8,071 nt of DNA. Source: Planctomycetota bacterium (GTDB lineage Bacteria; Planctomycetota; Planctomycetia; Planctomycetales; Planctomycetaceae). This document shows positions 1 through 6,578 of the stretch, one piece after another. Position 1 is the stretch's first letter, and each line of letters starts with the position of its first letter. The notes beneath the pieces are model-generated. The model worked only from the letters and a program-made list of their open reading frames with translations, ran no database searches and was not told the origin of the DNA. The position numbers were made by a program, and so were the translations under genes. The DNA is taken from contig JAADHY010000576.1 of the NCBI GenBank assembly GCA_013151585.1, positions 1 through 8,071 on the forward strand. The letters are read 5' to 3'.

Positions 1-831
1 CGCCGATAGAAACGACCGGTCCCTTATGGTCTGCGAACGTCTGCAAGCATCGACCGGTAGCCAAATCCCAAAGGCGCACTGAGCTGTCTTGGCTGGCCGA
101 CAGCGCGAACCGGCCATCCGGGGTAATCGCCACGGAGTACACGGCGGCTCGATGGCCGTCGAAGACTTGTAAACACTGGCCCGTCGACAAGTTCCACAAG
201 TTCAGCGTTGCGTCTTCACCACCAGAAAGGGCGAACCGAGCGTTGGGGCTGATATCGACACACAAGACGCTGCTTTCTCGAGCTTCGAAGTGCCTCAGGC
301 ACCGACCGGTCGATAAGTCCCAGAGACGCAGCGATGTGTCCTCCCCGTTGCAGGCGGCCCGCGTCCCCACCGGATCGCCAGGTCCTGACATGGCAAACCG
401 GCCATCGGGGCTGATCGCAGCCGCTTGGACAGGGCAGGCATGACCTTTCAAGGTGCGCAAACACGCACCTGACCGAACATCCCAAAGCTTCACGGTCGTG
501 TCGTCGCTTGCCGAAAGCAGCAGTCGGCTATCTGGGCTGAAGGCAATGGCGAGCACTGCGGCTTGGTGCGCGTTAAGAGTCCGTATTGAGCGGCCGCTGT
601 CCAGATCCCACACCTTCATAACGCCTTCGAGGTCACAAGACGCAGCCAGCTTCCCCGTGGGATCAATCGCAGCGCAGCGCACGCGATGCGACGATCCGGT
701 TGGAATGGTTCGCAAGCACTGGCCCGTCGCGAGGTTCCAGAGCTTGAGTGTCTTGTAACCGGCCGACAGTCCCAAAGGCCAATCGGAGCTGAGTGCCGCC
801 GCATTCAGCCAATCCTGATATGTCGGGATCG
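1..831 (-). repeat. Second WD40 array, six full blades and part of a seventh (truncated by window)
   Basis: Six further WD40 repeats are visible, followed by the first strand of another (DHKGPVVSIG) at the window edge. The first one (from about residue 985) is degenerate: YQDWLNAAALSSDW stands in place of the GH strand, but TLKLWNLATGQC is intact. The fourth carries an insertion (GPGDPVGTRAACNGED) before its WD strand. If this propeller also has seven blades, the gene should end within roughly 150 nt beyond the left edge. Confidence 0.82.
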
Positions 832-3784
832 TGCGGACCAACCATCCCGACCGCAGGGTCGTACGCCGACAAAAGCGTCCGACGTCGTGCCACGCCTGCA
901 AAACCTCTGGGAGGAATTCGCGTCCAGGGATCGCTCGGGCCTCGCGCAGCAGGGCCAGACGCTGCCCCACATCCTGGGCAAGTTCTTCGGAGCAGGCTCT
1001 GCGCAACAAGTCGGCGTATCGGACCTCTGATTCTTCAGCCGCGGCACCCGTTGCCACTCGAGCGACCTCAAGCGGAGCCCGCCAGCGCCGTCCGCCGAAC
1101 CACGAAAGGTCCCATACCTTTAACGTTCGGTTGGAGCTGCCGCAGACGACCTTTCCGCCATCGGGACAGAAGGCGACGCACAATAGAATGCCTTCTGTCC
1201 CTTCGAGAGTGCGAACGCACTGGCCCGTCTCCAGATCCCAGACTCGCAGCTCCTCCCGATTCGCTTGAATCTTTCCCGCCGCCCTGGCACTCGTGACCGA
1301 CACCGACACCGCCAGACGTCCATCCGGGCTGACGGTGACGCATAAGACACTTTCTTCATGACCCTGGAGCGACCGTACGCATTGGCCGGTCGACAACTCC
1401 CACATCCGAATCGTCCGGTCGTCACCCGTCGATAAACCGAACTGCCCATCAGGCAAAATCTCCACCGATTGAACCCAATCGGTATGCCCCTCCAATACGC
1501 GCAGGCATTCACCCGATGCCAACTCCCACAGGCGAACGGTGCCGTCCCAACTGCCTGACAAAGCGAACCGGCCATCGGTGTCGATCGTGACGGAAGCCAC
1601 GCTGGCCTGATGGCCGGTTAGAGTCCGACAACATGTGCGAGTGGAAAGGTCCCAGGCCCGAACGGTTCCGTGGTCGTCGCCCGACAAGGCCATGTTCGCG
1701 TGTGGAACAAAAGCGACCGATCGAACGGCCGCTCCACAGCCTTCGAGGGTTGCCAGGCATTCGTTTGTGACCAGATCCCACAGCCTGAGCTGGCCGTCCT
1801 CGCCGCCCGAGAGGGCCAACCGGCCTTCGGTATCAATGGCAACCGACAACACGGCTGAACGGTGCCCGCGAAAGGTCTGACGGCATTGGCCGGTCGTCAA
1901 GTTCCATACCTTGAGCGTCCCGTCGTCGCTCGCCGAAATAGCCATGCGACCGTCTGGGCTGACAGCCACAGATCGGACCGCTCCTTCGTGTCCGCTGAAA
2001 GTCTGGAGACAGTTCGGCGGTGCATGCTGCAGCCGCTGGGCGGCATCCGTCCATCTCGCCGTCAGCTCGGGTCCACCGGTCTTTCCCACCGGGCTCCTGT
2101 GCTGGGAGATTGCCTCGCAATCGCCGCGCTCCAGACGCATCAGTCCCATCAAGAACGCCGTGCGATGCTCCTCCCGATGGGTGCTTGCGGCTTGGCTCAG
2201 TCGCTTCAGAGCTTCCCGATCATCAATTCGGCCGCTGTGCCACTGGAGCAGCGTCAAGTTGTAAGTGGCTTCCGGATGATAAGGTTCGTGAGACAAGGCT
2301 TCGTGGAAAGCCGATTCCGCCTCTTCCGACCGGCCCAACTCGTGATAAGACACACCTCGATTGTTCCAACCCGACGCGAGCAGCGCGGTCGTCTCGGGCA
2401 TTCGGCGGGAATACGTTCGGCCGGTCTCTTGCTCATAGATCTCTTTCAGGGCATTCGCACACTCGAGGATTGTGTGCGGTCGCTGATTTGGGGCCGACTG
2501 CAAGCATTGCCGCAACAGTTCGACGACGCGGCCAGGCAATCGGGGAACGTTCCGGCTGGACTCCGCTTTTCCCGCGAGATGTTCTAAGGCGTCCGGGGCG
2601 GCCGGTCCCAATTTCCATTTCACGCCCCCGGAGAACATTTCCAGAACGACAATGGCCCAGCTCCAGATGTCGGTCCGCCGCGTCAGAGGCTCTCCTGCGA
2701 ATTGCTCGGGAGACCCGTACGCTGGTGTGTAGCCCCCAGCGCGTGTCACCAGGATGGAGCCAATGGAATCCGTGCGGTGTGAAGAGTCCAATGCCGTCGT
2801 CCTCCCGACAGCGGCCCTCGCTTTGGCCAGTCCGAAGTCGACGACCTTAGCAACACCTTGGCGTGTCAGCATCACGTTGTGCGGTTTGACATCCTGATGA
2901 ATGATGCCTTTCTCGTGAGCAAAATGTAGTCCCCACGCGATCTGGATCGCAATGTCCAAGACGCGCGACAACAATTCGTTTTCGTCCCGCCCTTCGTACA
3001 GCTTTCGCCGCTGGATCCACTGATGCAGGCTGCCGCCATCGACGTACTCGGCAAAGATGCGGGGCACTCCGCCCAGCTCACGCACGTAAAAGCAACTGGC
3101 GATGTGCGGATGCAACCCCAGCTCGATCCACGACTCGCATTCACTCGCAAAGACTTGCCTGTGCCGTGGGTTGGCAAACATCTCCGGCAGCGGGCACTTG
3201 ACAGCCAAGTCCATGTTCCAGCCGCGATGGCGAACTCGGTAGACACGGCCCATTCCGCCCTGGTGGTAGGCCTGCAAGCGAGCGTCTGGACCGAACCCTT
3301 CGGTCACTGGCAGGACCTCATAGAGGTCCAGGATCACATCGCCGATTCGCCACTGAAAAGGATCGTCCGTCTCCGATTTGGCGATACCAGCGACCGGCAC
3401 CGTCTCGGCGAACGAGCCAGCCGGCGAGACGGGAAAGGACACCGTCGAGCTCACGGTTTCCCCAGCGGGCCGGCCGTCAGGGGGAACGAACGTGGTGGCC
3501 GTTCCAGCGTCCTTTTTCGGACGGAACCGCAGAAGAAGTTCTCGAATCGATCGGAGGGCCTTTCGTCCCGCCGCCCAAAGCGATGCGCGGCGTTTCGCAG
3601 CGGCCACCGCGGCGTCGGTCACCGGGGTGACGTCCGCTGTGGCAGTCGCTTCCAATTGGTCAATCAACTCGCGTGTGATCCGGATGCTCGCGCCGCACGG
3701 ACATCTCTTGTCCGCGCCGAGCTCGCTTGCGTCAACGGAAAGAATTTCGCCGCATGCACAACGATAGCGGTACGACAACTTCAT
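1..3784 (-). CDS. Ser/Thr protein kinase with TPR-like segment and two WD40 propellers (3' end outside window)
   Basis: Reading the minus strand from ATG at 3784 gives 1261 codons without a stop to the window edge. Order: CxC...CxC zinc-ribbon-like cysteines (C9, C11, C28, C30); low-complexity linker to about 148; kinase domain about 150-445 with glycine loop GGMGRVY (176-182), ATP lysine K196 (AVK), catalytic D298 in HQDVKPHN, metal-binding D316 in DFG and SPE at 358-360; TPR-like helices from about 473; WD40 repeats from about 594. It should phosphorylate Ser/Thr and use the propellers for protein binding. No membrane segment is visible, so it is probably cytosolic. Variants: H174 replaces the first loop glycine, HQD replaces HRD, SPE replaces APE; the essential K, D, N and DFG residues remain, so activity is likely. 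No clear Shine-Dalgarno. A GTG at 3808 is an alternative start, with an in-frame stop shortly above it. Targets are unknown. Confidence 0.93.
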   Translation of the reverse strand, partial: MKLSYRYRCACGEILSVDASELGADKRCPCGASIRITRELIDQLEATATADVTPVTDAAVAAAKRRASLWAAGRKALRSIRELLLRFRPKKDAGTATTFVPPDGRPAGETVSSTVSFPVSPAGSFAETVPVAGIAKSETDDPFQWRIGDVILDLYEVLPVTEGFGPDARLQAYHQGGMGRVYRVRHRGWNMDLAVKCPLPEMFANPRHRQVFASECESWIELGLHPHIASCFYVRELGGVPRIFAEYVDGGSLHQWIQRRKLYEGRDENELLSRVLDIAIQIAWGLHFAHEKGIIHQDVKPHNVMLTRQGVAKVVDFGLAKARAAVGRTTALDSSHRTDSIGSILVTRAGGYTPAYGSPEQFAGEPLTRRTDIWSWAIVVLEMFSGGVKWKLGPAAPDALEHLAGKAESSRNVPRLPGRVVELLRQCLQSAPNQRPHTILECANALKEIYEQETGRTYSRRMPETTALLASGWNNRGVSYHELGRSEEAESAFHEALSHEPYHPEATYNLTLLQWHSGRIDDREALKRLSQAASTHREEHRTAFLMGLMRLERGDCEAISQHRSPVGKTGGPELTARWTDAAQRLQHAPPNCLQTFSGHEGAVRSVAVSPDGRMAISASDDGTLKVWNLTTGQCRQTFRGHRSAVLSVAIDTEGRLALSGGEDGQLRLWDLVTNECLATLEGCGAAVRSVAFVPHANMALSGDDHGTVRAWDLSTRTCCRTLTGHQASVASVTIDTDGRFALSGSWDGTVRLWELASGECLRVLEGHTDWVQSVEILPDGQFGLSTGDDRTIRMWELSTGQCVRSLQGHEESVLCVTVSPDGRLAVSVSVTSARAAGKIQANREELRVWDLETGQCVRTLEGTEGILLCVAFCPDGGKVVCGSSNRTLKVWDLSWFGGRRWRAPLEVARVATGAAAEESEVRYADLLRRACSEELAQDVGQRLALLREARAIPGREFLPEVLQAWHDVGRFCRRTTLRSGWLVRTIPTYQDWLNAAALSSDWPLGLSAGYKTLKLWNLATGQCLRTIPTGSSHRVRCAAIDPTGKLAASCDLEGVMKVWDLDSGRSIRTLNAHQAAVLAIAFSPDSRLLLSASDDTTVKLWDVRSGACLRTLKGHACPVQAAAISPDGRFAMSGPGDPVGTRAACNGEDTSLRLWDLSTGRCLRHFEARESSVLCVDISPNARFALSGGEDATLNLWNLSTGQCLQVFDGHRAAVYSVAITPDGRFALSASQDSSVRLWDLATGRCLQTFADHKGPVVSIG
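832..1099 (-). other. Helical linker between the two propellers (kinase residues about 896-984)
   Basis: About 89 residues with no WD40 pattern separate blade 7 (VWDL at 890-893) from blade 8. The stretch is rich in Ala, Glu, Leu and Arg, for example EESEVRYADLLRRA and QRLALLREARA, and is expected to be mostly alpha-helical. No known domain is recognised. Its position, exactly after seven blades, suggests a spacer or a small binding module between two propellers. Confidence 0.6.
1100..2005 (-). repeat. First WD40 array, seven blades (kinase residues about 594-895)
   Basis: Seven tandem repeats of about 42 residues (about 126 bp) follow the pattern GH-x-x-x-V-x-S-V, SPDGR, S-x-D-x-T-x-(K/R)-(V/L)-W-D/N-L and a closing G-Q-C motif. 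Blade 6 carries an insertion of about 12 residues before its final WD strand, and blade 7 has GT in place of GH. Seven blades is the usual count for one closed propeller, so this is inferred to be a complete domain. Confidence 0.85.
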
Positions 3785-3867
3785 CGTGGTGGGTCCCGCT
3801 TCACGCACGCGAGCTGACGTTTTCGCCCCAGACCCTCAACGATTCCGAACGACACAACCGTGACTGC

Positions 3868-3896
3868 AGGTTAGCTCCAACCGTTGGAAGGGTCAA
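3868..3896 (-). promoter_or_regulatory. Likely sigma-70-type promoter of the kinase gene
   Basis: On the minus strand TTGACC (3891-3896) and TAACCT (3868-3873) are separated by exactly 17 nt, close to the TTGACA/TATAAT consensus. Transcription would start near 3860, leaving a leader of roughly 75 nt before ATG 3784. The spacer holds a 13-bp palindrome (TCCAAC-C-GTTGGA, 3876-3888), which could be an operator. The call rests on sequence match and position only. Confidence 0.5.
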
Positions 3897-4186
3897 CGGC
3901 GACTTTGCGCCGGCCGATCGGTTTTCTGCAGCAACGCGAAGTGATTAAAGAAGCAGCGTTTTTCATCGTTACGGCGGTCCTCAAACCTTCTGCAGTTTTG
4001 TGTCGACAACAGGTTGTCGCGGTGCGCAACCGTGGGGAGGCATGATCAGGCGACATCGTGGCGGAGCGTGCCTCGAAGCCGGCGAGTCAAGAGACTTTCC
4101 TTTTCCCTCTCGCAAAAAAGAAAACGTCCAAAGACCCAGCGAAGGGGAGCTGGGGCGAATACGCCAGTACCCTAATCTGGCGAGCT

Positions 4187-4204
4187 GCACGAGCCCTCTC
4201 GTGC
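4187..4204. terminator. Perfect 7-bp stem-loop, possible terminator or RNA element
   Basis: GCACGAG and CTCGTGC form seven Watson-Crick pairs around the four-base loop CCCT. The nearest T-run (five T at 4226-4230) is too far away for a classical intrinsic terminator, so the terminator reading is weak. No gene ends immediately next to it. Confidence 0.2.
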
Positions 4205-4399
4205 TTCACCAGCGCAAGCGGGGAATTTTTCAAGTCCCTCACCGAAATCACAAAGTGCTTCGCCCGGCCGGTGAGCATTCCTTCCCATGAGTTACGAATC
4301 AACTGCTCCCCGGGACGATTTTGCGGACGCAGGCCTGGACGAAGCGTAGACCCAGAGCCCTTTCGCCCATCCGCGGTTTCCCCTGGTCCGACAACTGCT

Positions 4400-4405
4400 T
4401 ACAAT
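4400..4405 (+). promoter_or_regulatory. Possible -10 box of the tRNA promoter
   Basis: TACAAT matches the TATAAT consensus at five of six positions and lies about 93 nt upstream of the tRNA. A transcript would begin near 4412 and need 5' processing by RNase P. The -35 region 17 nt further upstream (TTTCCC) is poor, so support is limited. Confidence 0.25.
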
Positions 4406-4498
4406 ATGGTTGTGCGCGAGCTGGACGAAACCTCTTCGACGTTCCCGCCGCCTCGTCAAAACCTTCCTGTGGCGTTGACGAACAACAGATCGCATTCT

Positions 4499-4572
<74 letters not shown>

Positions 4573-4678
4573 CCTTTCTCTTCTCTGAGTATGCTCGTTC
4601 AGGGACCAGTCGCAGCCCACCACCGAGATGCGGGACGTTCTGCTTCGGCGAACAGTCGATCGAGAGAGCGAGAGGTCG

Positions 4679-4731
4679 CAGTTGCCGGGAGACTCCCGAG
4701 AAACCGTTGACGGGGAAACATCCCGCGACTG
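4679..4731 (+). ncRNA. Possible structured RNA element of unknown function
   Basis: Bases 4679-4690 can pair with 4721-4731 through eleven pairs with one bulged C (4686) and one G-U pair, closing a loop of 30 nt. Alternative local hairpins exist: CGGG/CCCG at 4686-4698 and at 4713-4727. The 3' strand contains CCCGCGACTGT, which resembles the conserved CCCGCnACTGT of cobalamin riboswitches, but the other conserved blocks of that class are not found in order. No B12 gene follows. Treat this as a structural candidate only. Confidence 0.2.
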
Positions 4732-4839
4732 TCAGCCGTCTGTCAGAAGGCCATAGCATGGGCGGTTTCTCTTCGTCGCGGATTCCTCGAATGTTTCTCC
4801 GGTCAGCCGACGGCCGCAACACGGGCCGCGGGCTGTGTC

Positions 4840-4886
4840 GCCGACAGTGGCAGCGTCGGCAGCGCGGCTGCGCCGCAGGTTAACCT
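4840..4886. repeat. Cluster of two stem-loops and a perfect 10-bp palindrome
   Basis: GCCGAC (4840-4845) pairs with GTCGGC (4855-4860); GCGGC (4864-4868) pairs with GCCGC (4872-4876); directly after comes the perfect palindrome AGGTTAACCT (4877-4886). Three palindromic elements within 47 bp of otherwise non-coding DNA could be a protein-binding or RNA processing site. No T-run follows, so an intrinsic terminator is unlikely. Confidence 0.3.
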
Positions 4887-5218
4887 TGTGAATGACCACG
4901 CTGCGAAAGACGCTCCGTCCGGCGGCCGGTCTCGAAATCAGAGAAAGGAGCACGCGTTTTTCGCGAGGAATTGAGCCGATTTCGGACCCGGAATCCTCTT
5001 TTTCGCTTGGACAAGTCTAGCGAGGGGGGCTCAAACGGAACCGACCGAGCGGTCGCAGACGCTCGCCTCGTTTTCGCATCCATGCGGGGAATGCTTTTTT
5101 TCGCCGCGATGGCTTGGCCACCTGGCTTGCAAACGCGATGCGCAACGAGCCATCGGTTTTTCGGCTCTTGGCGGCCGGTAGAATACGGACAGACGCTCGC
5201 TTCTTGCCGGAGCGGGCA

Positions 5219-5266
5219 TTGACGATCGGAGCGGTGGCTGATTACCATATGACACAATGACGATCG
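5219..5266 (+). promoter_or_regulatory. Putative promoter and direct-repeat operator of the Rrf2-type gene
   Basis: TTGACG (5219-5224) and TACCAT (5243-5248) are 18 nt apart and could serve as -35 and -10. The 9-bp sequence TGACGATCG occurs at 5220-5228, overlapping the -35, and again at 5258-5266, just after the expected start point. Such paired sites suit repression, possibly autoregulation, which is common among Rrf2 regulators. Binding is an inference from position. Confidence 0.3.
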
Positions 5267-5305
5267 AATTTATGTTTTTTGGTCATTACAGAAGCGGGCA
5301 AAATC

Positions 5306-5776
5306 ATGGCAATTGGACAACTGTATTCACAGCGTACGGGCTATGCCGTCCATGCCCTCTGTTACATGGCGAAAAAACCGCCGGGGGTGTTGACCACCGC
5401 TCCCGAGCTAGCAGCCTGGATGAAGCGAATCTGGCCCACGACGTCTCAGACGTATCTTTCGAACGTGATCCAGCGGCTGGCCCGCGGTGGAATCCTGCAA
5501 AGCCATCGCGGGGTGCTGGGAGGCTACTCGTTGACACGGCCCGCGGAAGAAATCACACTCCGCGACGTGGTGACGCTGTTGGAGGGGGTGAGCCCGGCCC
5601 GATGCGGATTAGCACTCGGCAGTGATTGTCCCGTGCAGGCGAACTGCGGAATCAAGAAAAAGCTGTGGGAGCTGGAAGAAAGCTACCTGAAATTGCTTGG
5701 CCAGACCAGCATCGCGTCGCTGGCCCAGGAAATCGAGATTCTGATTCCGCAAGACTTTTCCCCTCAGCCGGGGTGA
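5306..5776 (+). CDS. Rrf2-family transcriptional regulator with three candidate Fe-S cysteines
   Basis: The 156-residue protein has the size and layout of Rrf2 regulators (IscR, NsrR, CymR type), cytosolic dimeric winged-helix DNA-binding proteins. The winged helix spans about residues 10-80: QRTGYAVHALCYMA opens helix 1, SQTYLSNVIQRL (47-58) fits the recognition helix and RGVLGGYSLTRP (68-79) is the hallmark wing. C100, C108 and C114 (CX7CX5C) lie where Rrf2 proteins bind a [2Fe-2S] or [4Fe-4S] cluster; the spacing differs slightly from the CX5CX5C of IscR. A C-terminal helix follows for dimerisation. The start is ATG 5306; an in-frame TTG at 5279 would add nine residues. No isc, suf or NO genes are adjacent, so the sensed signal is unknown. 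A hairpin sits right after the stop. Confidence 0.92.
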   Translation: MAIGQLYSQRTGYAVHALCYMAKKPPGVLTTAPELAAWMKRIWPTTSQTYLSNVIQRLARGGILQSHRGVLGGYSLTRPAEEITLRDVVTLLEGVSPARCGLALGSDCPVQANCGIKKKLWELEESYLKLLGQTSIASLAQEIEILIPQDFSPQPG

Positions 5777-5781
5777 CCTTT

Positions 5782-5802
5782 CCGGACGTCTCCGTCCGGT
5801 TT
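5782..5802 (+). terminator. Probable intrinsic terminator after the Rrf2 gene
   Basis: Six bases after the stop codon, CCGGACG and CGTCCGG form a perfect 7-bp GC-rich stem around loop TCTC, followed by TTT. The T-run is short, so termination may be partial. The position directly after the gene supports a separate transcript for the regulator. Confidence 0.5.
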
Positions 5803-6080
5803 CGCGCCGAAGCGCATGCCGCTCGGGGGGCGGACGCATCCGGAGCGGAAACGGTCCGGGAACGTTCGACTTTGCGGCAGGCTCCGAGCACGCTCGACTC
5901 ACTCGGTGGCCGGAGGCTTTCTTCGCCCCGGCCGTGTTTTCCGCAGAGTTCGGAAGCGTCTTTTTCTGAGTGGTCGGCAGGGATGCGTTGAGACGGCGGC
6001 TTTGGTTCCGGCGTCTGCATCGACGTGGGCTCCGCTCAGCGACGGTCATTTTGCTTTTTCTTGAGAGGAACCTGATTCCG
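5803..6080. other. Intergenic region before the LRR lipoprotein gene
   Basis: Roughly 280 nt with no gene recognised and no clear -35/-10 pair. A purine-rich GAGAGGAA at 6063-6070 lies about 10 nt before the ATG of the next gene and is a plausible ribosome binding site. An open frame extends upstream of that ATG to 5970, but its residues look like non-coding translation. Confidence 0.4.
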
Positions 6081-6578
6081 ATGATTCGAAACATCCCCCG
6101 TCTGGCGACAGTCCTGGTGCTCGTTCTGCTGGTGGGCTGCGGGCAGCGTCCGCGCCCGTCTGGAGGGGAGGGCGGGAAAGCGTCGAGCGGCCCGGCGGCC
6201 GAGCCGACGTCACAAGCGGTGACTGAGCGTCCGGCCGATTCAACAGAGGCTCCGGACGAACTGCTCCAGTGGCTGAACCAGCTTGGAGCCCGCTCGCGTT
6301 TGGACGGACAAAAGCGGCTGGTGTTGGTCGACCTGACTGACAGCGGCGTCAAAGATGCCGACATGGAACGCTTGGCCGGGCAGGCATTTTTGAAAAGCGT
6401 CAAGCTGACGCGGTGCCCGGTCACGGATAGCGCGTTGGACCATCTCGCAAAGCTCCCTCGGCTCGTCTCTCTCGCTCGGCCTGGACTTCACCGGCGTGAC
6501 CGATCGCGGGCTGGAAAAAGTGGCGTCGATGCCCCGGTTGCAGGAGCTTTTTCTGGCCGGCACTTCAGTGACGGATGA
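6081..6578 (+). pseudogene. N-terminal part of a frameshifted LRR lipoprotein
   Basis: ATG 6081 is chosen because it opens a typical lipoprotein signal: MIRNIPR, a Val/Leu-rich core, then LVGC with the acylated cysteine at C20, and an upstream GAGAGGAA. A Gly/Ser/Pro/Ala/Thr-rich spacer (about 21-60) leads into 24-residue leucine-rich repeats (RLVLVDLTDSGVKDADMERL, then SVKLTRCPVTDSALDHL). The native frame is lost after L131 at 6473, because CTCG is present twice at 6471-6478; 34 unrelated residues follow to a stop at 6576. Removing one CTCG joins it in frame, through a single Gly, to the downstream repeats, giving a 342-residue protein from 6081 to 7113. The intact protein would be anchored in a membrane facing the periplasm and would bind partners through its LRR surface. 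Confidence 0.75.
6471..6478 (+). repeat. Tandem CTCG duplication causing the frameshift
   Basis: CTCG occurs twice in a row. With one copy, the codons read TCT-CTC-GGC-CTG-GAC (S-L-G-L-D), which restores the exact 24-residue repeat spacing between the LRR before and the LRR after. With two copies the frame shifts by +1. This may be a real mutation by slippage or a sequencing or assembly error. Confidence 0.7.

Larger units (their letters stand above)
3785..4498. other. Non-coding interval between the kinase gene and the tRNA
   Basis: About 700 nt without a credible protein gene. It contains the kinase promoter, a palindrome CGACAAC-AG-GTTGTCG at 4004-4019, a perfect 7-bp stem-loop at 4187-4204 (GCACGAG, loop CCCT, CTCGTGC), a 7-bp inverted repeat CTCACCG/CGGTGAG at 4238-4244 and 4269-4275, and a possible promoter for the tRNA near 4400. 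The short open frames here lack recognisable domains, and the longest plus-strand one simply runs into the tRNA. Confidence 0.6.
4573..5278. other. Non-coding interval between tRNA and rrf2-like gene
   Basis: About 700 nt with no convincing protein gene on either strand; the small open frames show no domains and are rich in Arg and Ser, as shadow frames in GC-rich DNA usually are. It does hold several inverted repeats: a long-range pairing at 4679-4731, two adjacent stem-loops plus a 10-bp palindrome at 4840-4886, and a 14-bp palindrome CGACCG-AG-CGGTCG at 5042-5055. The promoter region of the Rrf2 gene closes it. Confidence 0.6.

Noticed and set aside
1..2005. Tandem repeats of about 126 bp that could suggest a CRISPR or satellite array
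   Set aside because: The repeats are WD40 coding units, diverged at DNA level, in one open frame with no spacer pattern.
2020..2850. Long plus-strand open frame (276 codons) opposite the kinase
   Set aside because: It is antisense to a clear kinase/TPR coding region, Arg/Pro/Ser-rich, and has no domain or ribosome binding site.
3023..3817. Plus-strand open frame (264 codons) opposite the kinase N-terminus
   Set aside because: Shadow of the GC-rich kinase frame; no protein features.
4880..5257. Minus-strand open frame of 125 codons in the gap before rrf2
   Set aside because: Basic, low in hydrophobic structure, no motif, no ribosome binding site; coding status not supported.
5609..6424. Minus-strand open frame of 271 codons spanning the end of rrf2 and the start of the LRR gene
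   Set aside because: It covers two real plus-strand genes and their gap, is Arg/Ser-rich and matches no family.
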